A stretch of 35,554 bases of DNA from Mycobacterium sp. E1214 (lineage in GTDB: Bacteria > Actinomycetota > Actinomycetes > Mycobacteriales > Mycobacteriaceae), in contig NZ_LZJC01000169.1 in the NCBI RefSeq assembly GCF_001666755.1, forward strand, positions 1-35,554, written 5' to 3'. The translations under genes were made by a program, and so were the position numbers. This document shows, one piece after another, positions 1 through 8,516 of this stretch (its first letter is position 1; each line of letters opens with the position of its first letter). The notes beneath the pieces are model-generated. The model did no database searches. It saw only the letters and a program-made list of their open reading frames with translations, and had not been told where the DNA came from.

Positions 1-39
1 GCAGCCGCCGCCGCAGCCGCAACCGGGCCGGGGCGCGGG

Positions 40-966
40 TCACGTCGCGAGGTCCCGTCGGGCGAGGCGTCCGCGACGGAACTGGCGGATTGACAGGTAG
101 ATCTCGGCGAGCAGCAGGACCGCGGCCACCAGGGCGGGCAACCAGTAGAGCTCAGTTCGGTCGACGGCCTCCGCCCTGTCCGCAGCGGCGGGCAGGGCCG
201 GGTGGAAGGGCCGGCCGGCTTCCCGGCGCTCATAGGGCACGCCGAGTTGTGCTGCGATGCGGTGCAATTCGGGTTCGTCGATCGCGTCGCCGCTGCCGTA
301 TCCCAGCACCGCTCCCCCGGCCACCGACCCGCCGAGGAGGTTGAAGTCGCCCTGCGGTTGGCGCGATCCGGGTGCGCCCGAGCCGAAATAGAGCACGACG
401 TTGCGTGAGCCCGGATACTGCTGGGTGGCCTGAATTAACTGGTAGCGCAGCACATTGTCGGCAGCGCCGGCGTTCGCGTCTGCCCGGGCGTCCTGGGGGG
501 CGAGCGCCGCGACGGTCGGTTGCAGGCTCCACACGTCCGCGGACAGCGGCCAGTCCAATGAGGCCCGCGACGCGAAGCCGACGAGCGCATACCGCGCCCC
601 CGGATATTGCTTGAGTACGGCCGCGACGTCGTCGCGGATGGGTCCGATCCGCGCAGCTCCGGCGTCGCCGTCCGGGTCGGCCACTCCGGCAGATCGATCG
701 ACGACGAGGAACACGTTGAGGTCCGCCCCGGCCGCCGGCGTGGTGTCGCGGCGCGTGCGGTCATCGCGCAGCGCCGGGCGGGTGACCGCCAGGAGCAGCA
801 GCAAGACGGTGAGGGTGACACCGGCCCAACGCAGCGCCGCGCGGGCTCGCCGCGGCCTGTGCACGTTCGCGATGAGCACCTGGCGCAGCGCCACCAGGCG
901 CGCGAACAGCAACGCACCGGCGACGACGGCGAGGATCGGCCACGGCAGCACGGGGTCGAAGGTCAT
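40..966 (-). CDS. VWA-like membrane protein, last gene of MoxR operon
   Basis: About 308 residues. An N-terminal hydrophobic segment (LPWPILAVVAGALLFA) is followed by a second one near residues 45-65. A soluble domain then begins with NVFLVVDRSAG, where the D-x-S pattern resembles the first metal-binding loop (MIDAS) of von Willebrand A domains. A C-terminal transmembrane helix (LYWLPALVAAVLLLAEIYL) ends in a basic tail. This fits the membrane-anchored VWA proteins encoded beside MoxR ATPases, thought to be client or adaptor proteins of the ATPase. The ATG at 966 overlaps the stop of the upstream gene in an ATGA, so translational coupling is likely. The frame stays open further upstream, but that part is arginine-rich antisense-like sequence. 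The substrate is unknown. Confidence 0.8.
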   Translation of the reverse strand: MTFDPVLPWPILAVVAGALLFARLVALRQVLIANVHRPRRARAALRWAGVTLTVLLLLLAVTRPALRDDRTRRDTTPAAGADLNVFLVVDRSAGVADPDGDAGAARIGPIRDDVAAVLKQYPGARYALVGFASRASLDWPLSADVWSLQPTVAALAPQDARADANAGAADNVLRYQLIQATQQYPGSRNVVLYFGSGAPGSRQPQGDFNLLGGSVAGGAVLGYGSGDAIDEPELHRIAAQLGVPYERREAGRPFHPALPAAADRAEAVDRTELYWLPALVAAVLLLAEIYLSIRQFRRGRLARRDLAT

Positions 967-1934
967 CGGCGCAACACCAACAGGGCCACGGACAATACGG
1001 CCGCGCACAGCATCGCGATCACCAGCGGCGCCGCCGGCGCGTCGCGGTGTTCCGCGGTCACCACGGTGCCGTCCGCCAGTCGTGCCGGGGGCGCGTGCGC
1101 GCGGATGTCGTTGAGCGCTCCCGTCACCGATTTCTGCCCGGCGGCGACGTAACGACCGCCGGTCTGTCGCGCGAGGGCGACCAACGACTCGCTCGCGCCC
1201 GAGGGGGCCGTGTCGATCACGTTGAGCTGTAAGCCCAGGCGCGTGGCGAGATCCCGCGCGCCGGCGTCGGTGAACAGGGTGGCCCGGGGGTCGTCGGCGG
1301 CGCGGAGTGTGGACGGGCCCAGGTAGACGACCGAGCGCCGGTGGCCGTCCCCGTTCTCGTTCGAGGGGAACCCCGAGAAGCACAGCGCCAGAACATCATT
1401 GACGGACGGCGCATAGTCCTCATACGGCACGTTGGGCGCGAATCCCGCCGCCTGGGCCCGACGGGCATCGGTGGATTCGCTGAAGCGTTCCGCCGCGTAT
1501 TGGTGGTCGCGTGTCAGCGGCACCACGCGACGGTCGACCGTCGTGAGGCCGATGCGCTGGTTCGGCGGGGCGGTGGCTGCCTGCCGCGCGAAGTAGCCCA
1601 GCAGTTCGGCCGTCGCGCTGTCGGGCACGGCCTGACCGGCGCACAGCATGATGTCTTCGGGGTGGGCGGCGTCGAAGTCGGTGCCGGCCACGGTCGGGCG
1701 GGCCGCGGCCCAGGTGGCGGCAAAGTACATGACCGCCAGCACCACCAAGGTAACGGCGGTGGAAAGGGACCGCAGCCGAGCCACTTTCGCGTATTCGGGC
1801 AGCCGGGTCAACCGTGCGACGTTGGCCAGGGGGCGCAGCCGCCGCCGGGCGGCGGTCATCGGGAGCAGTGCCGCCAGGGCCACTATGGCGACGACGCCGG
1901 CGGACCCGAGGGCCGCGACCGGCCACCATTTCAT
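963..1934 (-). CDS. VWA-like membrane protein of MoxR operon
   Basis: About 323 residues, starting MKWWPVAALGSAG. Two N-terminal hydrophobic segments (residues about 5-25 and 55-75) precede a soluble domain, and a C-terminal helix (PLVIAMLCAAVLSVALLVL) ends in two arginines. The soluble part has the position and size of a VWA fold. Its first metal loop looks degenerate (DIMLCAGQAVPDS), so metal binding is doubtful. It overlaps both neighbours by 4 bases (ATGA at each end), the signature of one coupled operon with the MoxR and DUF58 genes. It is presumably a membrane partner of the protein encoded at 40-966. Exact function unknown. Confidence 0.78.
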   Translation of the reverse strand: MKWWPVAALGSAGVVAIVALAALLPMTAARRRLRPLANVARLTRLPEYAKVARLRSLSTAVTLVVLAVMYFAATWAAARPTVAGTDFDAAHPEDIMLCAGQAVPDSATAELLGYFARQAATAPPNQRIGLTTVDRRVVPLTRDHQYAAERFSESTDARRAQAAGFAPNVPYEDYAPSVNDVLALCFSGFPSNENGDGHRRSVVYLGPSTLRAADDPRATLFTDAGARDLATRLGLQLNVIDTAPSGASESLVALARQTGGRYVAAGQKSVTGALNDIRAHAPPARLADGTVVTAEHRDAPAAPLVIAMLCAAVLSVALLVLRR

Positions 1935-2404
1935 GTCCACGAGCGGATCAGCTCCTGGGCCGAGGCGCTCACGTCGGCGACGTCGACCCGCGCGCCGGCG
2001 TTGAACTGCGCGTCGGCGAGCCGGCCCAGCAGCGGCGCCGCGGCGGACAGGTTTCCCTCGGCCAGGGCGTCCAGCTGTAGGTACTGCGCCGGCTCGCCGG
2101 TCGCTTGGTGGAGGAAGCTGCGCAGGGTCCGGCTGATCGCCCCGCACGCCGCGGAAGCCGTTGTCCGCCCGGCGTCGTGATCGCCGGCGATGCGCTGCAC
2201 ACGGCGCGCGAAGCGGTTGCGGAGCACCCGGGCGTGCACACGTCGCACCAGGGGCATGCGCCGCAGTCGGCGTGCGGGCAGGGTCCCCACGAAAAGCGCC
2301 GCGTACCACGCGATGACGCCGACGATCAGCAACACGGCCCACCACAGCCACCACTGCGAGTACGGTTGCGGCCCGAAGACGTGACGCAGCAAGTCATCCG
2401 GCAC
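1931..2404 (-). CDS. small membrane protein of MoxR operon, unknown
   Basis: 157 residues beginning MPDDLLRHVFGPQPYSQ from a GTG at 2404. One strong transmembrane segment (WWLWWAVLLIVGVIAWYAALFVG, residues about 18-40) is followed by a basic stretch and a predicted alpha-helical cytoplasmic domain. It sits where MoxR/DUF58/VWA operons usually encode a small single-pass protein. It overlaps the DUF58 gene by 11 bases and the next VWA gene by 4. No enzymatic motif is visible; a scaffold or adaptor role is inference from context only. Confidence 0.75.
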   Translation of the reverse strand: MPDDLLRHVFGPQPYSQWWLWWAVLLIVGVIAWYAALFVGTLPARRLRRMPLVRRVHARVLRNRFARRVQRIAGDHDAGRTTASAACGAISRTLRSFLHQATGEPAQYLQLDALAEGNLSAAAPLLGRLADAQFNAGARVDVADVSASAQELIRSWT

Positions 2405-3260
2405 GCTTGGCCACCTCGGTCAAGCGGACGAGTTCGCGCCGAATGTCCTTGCTGCCGGTGATCGTTGCGTGCGGGACCGCGTGCGCGGTGAGGAACGCGT
2501 CCAGGCGGGCCCGCCGCTTGTGCTCGGCGCTGCGGTATGCCGCCACAACCCGAGGGCCCAGCTCGGCGCCGTTCAAGACGAAACGACCCGTGGCGACGTC
2601 GTACCCGTCGGTGTTGTCGGCGCCGACCGCCGGCATGTCGGACACCAGTGCCCACATGACGTCGTGGCGCCCGCTCAGCGTGCCGAGCACCTCACCGAGC
2701 CGCGGGTCGACCTCGGGCTCGTCCGATACCACGAGGATCAGCATGGTGTGCCGGTAATGCGTTGCGACATAATCGAGTTGGGCGGTGATGTCGCTGCCGC
2801 CCGGGGCGGTCGTGGTGTGTTGATACCAGCGGTGCAGCAGGCCTTCGATGTGGGATTCGCCGCGCCCCTGCGGGACGTTCACGCAGCCGCGGCGATCACC
2901 GTAGACCATGCCGATTTCGTCGGAGCGGCGCAGGCCGATGAGCCCGACGGCGCCCATGATGTGGGCGGCGACGTCGCGTTTGCACTCGCCACTCGGGGCG
3001 AGCGCCGACATGTTGCGGCCACCGTCGGCGACCAGCAAGATCTTGTGGTGCTTCTCGGAGACGAACCGCTTGATGAGCACGTCGCCGGAACGCGCGGAGG
3101 CCTTCCAGTCGATGTCGCGGACGTCGTCGCCGGGAACGTAGGGGCGCAGGTCGTCGAATTCCATGCTGCGCGTGTGCAACAGCGCGTAACGGCCGCCTTC
3201 GAGCAGGCCGCGGGTGTCGGTGCCGAAGTGTGCTTTCGCCCGGTTGAGGTGCTTTCCCAA
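2394..3260 (-). CDS. DUF58 domain protein
   Basis: About 288 residues from a TTG at 3260. The DUF58 signature is clear (RPYVPGDDVRDIDWKASAR, residues about 40-58). It is followed by a VWA-like core whose first metal loop is degenerate (ILLVADGGRNMSA). DUF58 proteins are nearly always encoded next to MoxR ATPases and are thought to act with them in complex assembly. Here the gene starts 7 bases after the MoxR stop. No ATG or GTG lies in frame near the expected N-terminus; the only ATG (3413) would add about 50 residues of antisense-like sequence inside moxR. The TTG is therefore the best start but is not proven. Confidence 0.85.
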   Translation of the reverse strand: MGKHLNRAKAHFGTDTRGLLEGGRYALLHTRSMEFDDLRPYVPGDDVRDIDWKASARSGDVLIKRFVSEKHHKILLVADGGRNMSALAPSGECKRDVAAHIMGAVGLIGLRRSDEIGMVYGDRRGCVNVPQGRGESHIEGLLHRWYQHTTTAPGGSDITAQLDYVATHYRHTMLILVVSDEPEVDPRLGEVLGTLSGRHDVMWALVSDMPAVGADNTDGYDVATGRFVLNGAELGPRVVAAYRSAEHKRRARLDAFLTAHAVPHATITGSKDIRRELVRLTEVAKRAG

Positions 3261-3267
3261 GAGGACC

Positions 3268-4269
3268 TCAGGGGACGCGGACGGCCCGCAGCGCGGCGTC
3301 CACCACGACCTCGGGGGTGATGTCGGCGCTGGCCGCTTCGAAACCGAGGATGAGCCGGTGGCGCAGGACCTGGTGCGCGAGTTTGGCGATGTCCTCGGGC
3401 AGCACGTGCGCACGGCCGGACAGCACCGCCTGCGCGCGGGCCGCCTTGCAGAACGCGATCGTGGCGCGCGGGCTGGCGCCGTACTCGACCAGCCGGGCGA
3501 TCTGCTTGGGCAACACCCGCGCGGGGTGGCGGGTGGCGTCGACCAGTTGGCTGGCGTAGAGCATCAGCGCGCGGTCCATGTGGACGTGACGCACCACCTG
3601 CTGCAGGCGCTGGACGTCGGCGAGGCTGGCGGCGGGCCTGGCGCGGTGTCCCTTGTCGTAGACGCCCGCGTCGATGCGCGCCATGACTTCCACCTCCTCC
3701 TGCGGGGTGGGATAACGCACGATCTCCTTGAGCAGGAACCGGTCGGTCTGCGCCTCGGACAGCGGGTAGGTGCCTTCCTGATCGACGGGGTTCTGGGTGG
3801 CGATCACCAGGAATGGATCCGCGATCGGGTGGACCTGCCCGGCGATGGTGGTCTGTCGCTCCTCCATCGCCTCGAGCATCGCGCTCTGGGTTTTGGCGCT
3901 GGACCGGTTGATCTCGTCAAGCAACAGGATGTTGGCGTGCACGGGGCCGAGCTGGGTGACGAACGATCCCGTCGAGGAGTCGTAGATCTGCGTGCCGACG
4001 ATGTCGCTGGGCAGCAGGTCCGGTGTGCATTGGATGCGGTGGAAGCGACCGTCGACCGATTCGGCGAGCACCTTGGCGGCCGTGGTCTTGGCCAGTCCGG
4101 GCACGCTTTCGAGCAGGATGTGACCCCCCGCCAGCAGCCCGATCAGCAGCGATTCGCGCAGGTCGCGCTGGCCGACGACTTTGGCCGCGAACGCCTGGGA
4201 AATGGCGTCGACGATCTGTCGAACGCCGTCGAGGTCGCGCTGATCCGGTTGTGTTCGTGCGATAGCCAT
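3268..4269 (-). CDS. MoxR-family AAA+ ATPase
   Basis: 333 residues. Walker A is ESVPGLAKTT (residues about 54-63), with the alanine in place of the last glycine that is typical of MoxR proteins. Walker B is NILLLDEINR, sensor 1 lies in VIATQNPVDQEGTYPL, followed by EAQTDRF, and the C-terminal lid helix domain is complete. MoxR ATPases act as chaperones that mature or assemble protein complexes, using VWA-containing partners; three likely partners follow in the same operon. The ATG at 4269 is the first gene of the operon and has a plausible -10 box just upstream. Length is normal for the family. The client is unknown. Confidence 0.95.
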   Translation of the reverse strand: MAIARTQPDQRDLDGVRQIVDAISQAFAAKVVGQRDLRESLLIGLLAGGHILLESVPGLAKTTAAKVLAESVDGRFHRIQCTPDLLPSDIVGTQIYDSSTGSFVTQLGPVHANILLLDEINRSSAKTQSAMLEAMEERQTTIAGQVHPIADPFLVIATQNPVDQEGTYPLSEAQTDRFLLKEIVRYPTPQEEVEVMARIDAGVYDKGHRARPAASLADVQRLQQVVRHVHMDRALMLYASQLVDATRHPARVLPKQIARLVEYGASPRATIAFCKAARAQAVLSGRAHVLPEDIAKLAHQVLRHRLILGFEAASADITPEVVVDAALRAVRVP

Positions 4270-4278
4270 ACCCTCGCT

Positions 4279-4284
4279 AACCTA
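4279..4284 (-). promoter_or_regulatory. possible -10 box of the MoxR operon
   Basis: Reading the minus strand, TAGGTT fits the mycobacterial TANNNT -10 pattern and would place transcription start about 3 bases before the moxR ATG, giving a nearly leaderless mRNA. No convincing -35 box is visible. Confidence 0.3.
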
Positions 4285-4368
4285 CCCGGACGCCGGCTTC
4301 TGACACCTGGGGCCGGCCACGCGGCGTCGGCCACCGGGCGCTGGTCCCCGAGTCATGCGTCGGGTCCG

Positions 4369-5247
4369 CTACTGGGCGTTGGCCGCCACGTAGTCCCCGA
4401 CGGGGATCGGCGCCGCGGCGGCGTAACCGATGGGCAGGAGCACGTCGCCTGCGGTCGTCGCGTAGTAGACCTCCCACCGGTAGAACGTCGCGAACGCCGC
4501 GGGATCGGCCGCGATGAGCGCGGCGTAGTCGTCGACCGCCTGCACGTATTGATGGGCATGGTTGTAGCCGAAGAGGGCGCGGTCCGGGTCGCTGGCGAAA
4601 CCGTTGGCGGCGAGGTAGCGGCCCGCCGCCGCGATGCTGTCGTGGGGCGAATTGATGTCGCCGCCCTGGCCGTAAGAGGCGAACGTCGACGGCAGGAATT
4701 GCATGGGCCCTTGCGCACCGGCGGTGCTTACGCCGTTGATGCTGCCGAAGCGCGTCTCGACCAGGTTGATGGCGGCCAGATAGTTCCAGCCGACGCCGGA
4801 CTCCGCCTCCGCTGCGTGGTAGTCGTTCAGCAGCTCCTCGGCCGGGGCGGGAGGGTCGATCCGCCACGCGGGCACCGTGTCCCGCGGTTGGGTCATCGCC
4901 TGCAGTTGCCGTCGAGCGTCGACGTTGCGGTCGTAGCCGTCGAGCAGCGCCGGCGGGATGCGGGGACGGACGATGGCATCCCAGTCCGGGTGCCGGCCGA
5001 TGACCCGGTAGGCCAGTTGTTCGCGACGCGCCGCCGCAGTGAGCGCCGCCTGGGGCGTCGCCGGGTCGCGCAAAGCGAGCTCGTCGGCGACGAGGTCGTC
5101 GGCGAGTTGGGTGGGATCGGGCGCCAGCGTGGGTTGAATGCCCGACGGTGCGTGTGGTGGACCTGCCAGCGCGGCCGGCGCCGGCGATGCGCCGCCGGTC
5201 ACCGCGAGCACGATCGCGCCCGCGGCAAACAGCGCGAACCTGCTCAA
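4369..5247 (-). CDS. secreted lytic transglycosylase (SLT-like)
   Basis: 292 residues. The N-terminus (SRFALFAAGAIVLAVTGGA) is a signal peptide followed by a proline/alanine-rich linker. A lysozyme-like SLT domain starts near residue 155: SGVGWNYLAAINLVETRFG holds the likely catalytic glutamate, followed by the STAGAQGPMQFLPSTF core and the GYNHA region. Such enzymes cleave peptidoglycan to 1,6-anhydromuropeptides outside the membrane. The start is a TTG at 5247 that overlaps the TGA of the upstream 50-residue gene (TTGA), suggesting coupling. It precedes the MoxR operon on the same strand with a 99-base gap, so a functional link to that operon is possible but not shown. Confidence 0.88.
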   Translation of the reverse strand: MSRFALFAAGAIVLAVTGGASPAPAALAGPPHAPSGIQPTLAPDPTQLADDLVADELALRDPATPQAALTAAARREQLAYRVIGRHPDWDAIVRPRIPPALLDGYDRNVDARRQLQAMTQPRDTVPAWRIDPPAPAEELLNDYHAAEAESGVGWNYLAAINLVETRFGSINGVSTAGAQGPMQFLPSTFASYGQGGDINSPHDSIAAAGRYLAANGFASDPDRALFGYNHAHQYVQAVDDYAALIAADPAAFATFYRWEVYYATTAGDVLLPIGYAAAAPIPVGDYVAANAQ

Positions 5248-5396
5248 TTGCCGATGGGTGGTCGCGGTTCACCGGCGACCGGAGGGATCGGACCCTCCCC
5301 TTGCTCCGGGGCCACGGGCGGGTCGTCCGCCGCGCCGGTGGACTCGGGAGGCTGCGCGGTCTCGTCGGGCGCGTCGGGGTCGTGGTGTCGGGGCAT
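5244..5396 (-). CDS. 50-residue proline/acid-rich protein, unknown
   Basis: A short reading frame, MPRHHDPDAPDETAQPPES onward, rich in proline, glutamate and aspartate, with no hydrophobic segment. The start is supported by a strong ribosome-binding site (GAGGAG) about 6 bases before the ATG at 5396. Its stop overlaps the TTG start of the transglycosylase, so it may exist mainly to couple translation, or encode a small disordered partner. No family recognised. Confidence 0.6.
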   Translation of the reverse strand: MPRHHDPDAPDETAQPPESTGAADDPPVAPEQGEGPIPPVAGEPRPPIGN

Positions 5397-5475
5397 CGTT
5401 GTCTCCTCGTTCGGGGATGCAGAACCCATACCCCGTCCGGCGCCGAGGACAACGTCCGACCCGCGATTGCGGCCG

Positions 5476-5760
5476 CTAGTCGACGTCGCGCACCGCGTCG
5501 AGGCGCTGACCCACCCGGGCGAGGGCCTCGTCGAAGACCTCCACCTTCTCGCCGCGTCGCTCGTTGGCGGGCTGGGCGGCACCGCGCGCGCCCTCGGCCT
5601 CGACGCGGGCCGCACCCTGACGCCGCAGCATGTTGAAGTTCTTCTCGCGCGCAGCCCTGAGCCGGCTTTGCAGATCCTTGAGCTGCGCCGGGCTCATGCG
5701 CTCCAGCGCTGCGGGATGGCTCTCGCCGATCAAGGTGTTTTCCTGCTGGGTCAGGTTCAC
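5476..5760 (-). CDS. small helical protein, unknown
   Basis: About 94 residues, MNLTQQENTLIGESHPAAL onward, rich in arginine, glutamate and alanine. The composition predicts long helices (PAQLKDLQSRLRAAREKNF), possibly a coiled coil. A GGAGG lies 12 bases before the GTG at 5760; an alternative in-frame GTG at 5772 lies directly against that GGAGG and is less likely to be used. It is followed by the 50-residue gene on the same strand. No family recognised, and no export signal. Confidence 0.55.
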   Translation of the reverse strand: MNLTQQENTLIGESHPAALERMSPAQLKDLQSRLRAAREKNFNMLRRQGAARVEAEGARGAAQPANERRGEKVEVFDEALARVGQRLDAVRDVD

Positions 5761-5894
5761 ATGACTGCTCACCCTCCATACATAGCCCGCCGGACGCGCC
5801 GACGCGACGACTCGCCGGATCGCGCGCCGAACCGTCACACCGGCGCCACCTCGCGTTCACTCCGCGCGGCCCGCGCCAGGGACGGCCGGTCCGG

Positions 5895-6986
5895 TTACCA
5901 GGTCAGCGGTACGCGAACCGGAGCCCAGCCGTCGAAGGTCTCGGTGGGTGCGGAGCTGTACGGCTTGGGATGCCACGCCTTGGGAATGCCGCCGCTGCTC
6001 CAGTCGAACGAGAAGAACGGGACCGCGTCGAGCCAGATCTCGAAGAACATCGCCAGCAGGTCGCGGGCCAGGTGCGACGCCGGGCACCGGTGCGGTCCTC
6101 CCCCGAAGCTCCAATTACGCTGCGCGCCATCCAATTTGAAGCGCTGCCCAGACATGTCGTCGGCCTCGTCGCGGTGTACCAGTCCGACGTATAACTGCAC
6201 CGGGGAGCCGGCGGGGATGGTCGTCTCGCCGATCGTCACGCGGCGACTGGTGATCCGGGAAACGGTCTTCGCCCCGCCGTCCAGTCGGAGCAACTCTTCG
6301 ACAAATCTGCGCTGGCGGCCGGGGTTTTCGCGGAGCTCACGCTGCAGCGCCGGCTGTCGCGCCAACACCGCCAGCCCCGCCTTGATGGCGAACGAAGCGA
6401 AGATCAAGCCGCGCCCCACGGAGGCGATCAGCCCCAACACCTCTTCGTCGCTGAGGGGTTCGGCGGCCAGGCGGCTGATGACGTCCGGCCCATCCAGCGG
6501 CGTTCGGCGCATCGCTGCCACCAGCGGCGCGCTGACCGCGTCGGGAGCCAAGTTGCTGGGGAGCCCGCAGACGGTGACAAATGCTGCGCGCCAGACGACT
6601 TCGGCGACGCCCGCGCCGTCGCAGCGGTCGAGTCTCGTGGCCACCGCGCCGACGCAGTCTTCGATGATGCGGCGCACCGGCTTGAGCATGTCGCGGGAGT
6701 TGCCCGGGTTGAACAGCAACTCGACCATGATCTGTCGGTACGGGCCGAACGGTGGGCTGCCGGGCATCAGTTCGCCTTGGCGGCTGGCGAAGGTGTCGCC
6801 ATCGCGCATGGCGGCCACGACGTCGTCGCGCCGCCACAGCACGTAGCTGCCGTCGGGCTCGCGCAGCACTCGTTGGCCGGCCCGCCGCGCGGCGGCCAAC
6901 CAGTCCCTGAAGCCCTCGGCCGCCGCCTCGTCCGACCGCAGGACGTCCAGCGCGGCGGCCTCGGCTGCGTTCCCGGACCCGGTCAC
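5895..6986 (-). CDS. cytochrome P450 with atypical I-helix
   Basis: 363 residues from a GTG with AAAGG upstream. The K-helix motif ExxR is present in EELLRLDGG. The heme-binding loop WSFGGGPHRCPASHLARD carries the cysteine ligand. The I-helix, which normally reads (A/G)Gx(D/E)T, here reads VGRGLIFASFA, so the acid and threonine that deliver protons to bound oxygen are missing. The protein is also somewhat shorter than the usual 400 or so residues. It may be a P450 using peroxide, or doing a non-monooxygenase reaction; the substrate is unknown. It is a monocistronic-looking gene; its redox partner is not in the window. Confidence 0.93.
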   Translation of the reverse strand: MTGSGNAAEAAALDVLRSDEAAAEGFRDWLAAARRAGQRVLREPDGSYVLWRRDDVVAAMRDGDTFASRQGELMPGSPPFGPYRQIMVELLFNPGNSRDMLKPVRRIIEDCVGAVATRLDRCDGAGVAEVVWRAAFVTVCGLPSNLAPDAVSAPLVAAMRRTPLDGPDVISRLAAEPLSDEEVLGLIASVGRGLIFASFAIKAGLAVLARQPALQRELRENPGRQRRFVEELLRLDGGAKTVSRITSRRVTIGETTIPAGSPVQLYVGLVHRDEADDMSGQRFKLDGAQRNWSFGGGPHRCPASHLARDLLAMFFEIWLDAVPFFSFDWSSGGIPKAWHPKPYSSAPTETFDGWAPVRVPLTW

Positions 6987-7100
6987 CGCGCACCGCCTTT
7001 CATCCGGCGGCCCCGCCAGGGGGGACCACCTGCGATTTTCGAGGGCGCCAGTTTATCGCCGGTACGGTCCGTCGGCGCGGCGACGCCGGCGGCACGGGGC

Positions 7101-7640
7101 CTAGGTGTGCACTTTCCAGCCGGCCAGCGGGGTGGGGGCCGCCGGAGCGTTCGGGTCGTTGAACTCGATGTAGACGTCGCCCTGCTTGACGCTGCTGTCG
7201 TAAGCGATGAACCCGTGGGCGGTCTGGCCGTTGGTGACGGTGCCAGACCGCAGCGGCGGGACTTTGTTGATCTGCTGGTAGTCCACCGACGACGAGCCGC
7301 CCTCGGTGTCGCGGTAGGGGTCTTGGCGCCAGGCCGAAGACGCCGCGGTCAGCGACCTCTCGCTGTAGGCGAACGACGTGTCGGACTTCCCGACGATCGT
7401 GATCTCGATGACGTTGCAGCCTGCGCCGAGGGAGCAGCCGGACGAGATCCAGTTCGCATTGTTGAGCGTGACGTCGGCCGTCGCGCCGCTGTACTCCGTG
7501 ACATGGATGGTGGTGCCGGACTTTCCGGTCGGAAATGGCGCTTGTGGCGTCGGGTCGGCCGCCGCGTGAGGGGCCCCGGCGCACGCTGTCAGCGCCAGCG
7601 ATGCCGCGAGCGCTGCCTTCTTGAGAGTCGTGGTGGCCAC
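7101..7640 (-). CDS. exported MPT63-like (DUF1942-type) protein
   Basis: 179 residues from a GTG. The N-terminus has a basic start and a hydrophobic stretch, then LTACAG, which fits a lipobox, followed by AAADPTPQ, which could instead be a signal peptidase I site. The mature part is beta-rich, with two cysteines (SGCSLGAGC). Its C-terminal pattern (TNGQTAHGFIAYDSS ... GDVYIEFND) resembles the immunoglobulin-like fold of MPT63/DUF1942 secreted antigens. The similarity was judged by eye, so the family assignment is moderate. Function unknown; surface or secreted location is likely. Confidence 0.7.
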   Translation of the reverse strand: MATTTLKKAALAASLALTACAGAPHAAADPTPQAPFPTGKSGTTIHVTEYSGATADVTLNNANWISSGCSLGAGCNVIEITIVGKSDTSFAYSERSLTAASSAWRQDPYRDTEGGSSSVDYQQINKVPPLRSGTVTNGQTAHGFIAYDSSVKQGDVYIEFNDPNAPAAPTPLAGWKVHT

Positions 7641-7742
7641 TCGCGAACGATATCCGTTCGATCGGGCGACATCGTCGTCGGGCGCCTATGGCGAAATAGC
7701 GGCGTCTTCGGTCGCATGGTGGAGCGGACTTGACCGACCCCC

Positions 7743-8462
7743 TTAACCGCCCGGGGCCTGGGCGGCCGAAAACTCGCGCGGCATCTCGTCGCCCCACCCA
7801 TGGCTGGCGAGCAGGTCCGCGAATCTGACGGAGGGCGCGTTGTTGACCACTTCGTGGATGTGCGCCGGGAACGAAAACGGCGGCGCCTTGCCGGGGTTGC
7901 GCTGGGTGTCGCGCCCGATAGCTTGGCTGATCGCGTAGCCCAGATTGTGGCGCGGCCAAGCAGCGTGCACTCGATCGGCAAAACCGCGTGGTAGCAACTC
8001 TTTTCGAGCACCGACGACATCCAGATCGATTCCGCTGTGGCAGACCGCATGCTCGGCGCCGAATCGGTGCCCCAGGCCAATACTGGTGTGCAACGCGATC
8101 GATTGCCACACTGTGGTCACCCGGTCTTCACGCAGGCCTTGCTCTTCGAGGAATCGGGCCGCGGCATCGGCTCCCTCGACCTCGAAGCGCTGGTCGCCGC
8201 GACCGTGGGACGTCAGGCCGAGATCGTGCAGGACCGACGCGAGGAACACAGTCTCTTCGTCGTAGTCGGCGCCGCCGCGCATCCCCTGAGCGGCCGCCAG
8301 CTCACGGCCGAACAGGTAGCTGCGCACACAGTGGTTGTGAAGGAACACCGGCGAGACGCGTTCCGCCAGATCGAAGGCTGCAGTACAGATCTTCGAGTCG
8401 GGCAGATTCCACGAGGAGAGGTCGCCGGCCTTCGTCGTCGAGGTTCGATCCTCACTCGTCAT
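7743..8462 (-). CDS. HD-domain protein, cyanamide hydratase-like
   Basis: About 239 residues from the ATG at 8462. The HD metal-binding pattern is complete: a first histidine in FLHNHCVRSYLFG, the HD pair in VFLASVLHDLGL, a further histidine in QSIALHTSIG and an aspartate in HSGIDLDVVG. Overall arrangement, with the HNH start and GHRFGAEH region, resembles the cyanamide hydratase branch (hydration of a nitrile-like carbon) rather than nucleotide phosphohydrolases, but activity cannot be read from sequence alone. The frame continues upstream without a good start. It is divergent from a DJ-1/PfpI gene at 8617; the 154-base gap probably holds both promoters. Confidence 0.82.
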   Translation of the reverse strand: MTSEDRTSTTKAGDLSSWNLPDSKICTAAFDLAERVSPVFLHNHCVRSYLFGRELAAAQGMRGGADYDEETVFLASVLHDLGLTSHGRGDQRFEVEGADAAARFLEEQGLREDRVTTVWQSIALHTSIGLGHRFGAEHAVCHSGIDLDVVGARKELLPRGFADRVHAAWPRHNLGYAISQAIGRDTQRNPGKAPPFSFPAHIHEVVNNAPSVRFADLLASHGWGDEMPREFSAAQAPGG

Positions 8463-8516
8463 GCCCGTGACCGTGCCCGCCAGGCCCGCGCCGGGCAAGT
8501 GGCTAACTGGCCAACA

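Noticed and set aside
3214..6846. Open plus-strand frame of 1210 codons across moxR, the transglycosylase and the P450
   Set aside because: It is antisense to several genes with clear domains, has no domain of its own, and such frames are common in GC-rich DNA.
7747..7765. Hairpin CCGCCC-loop-GGGCGG considered as a terminator of the HD gene
   Set aside because: It lies inside the last codons of the gene, not after the stop.
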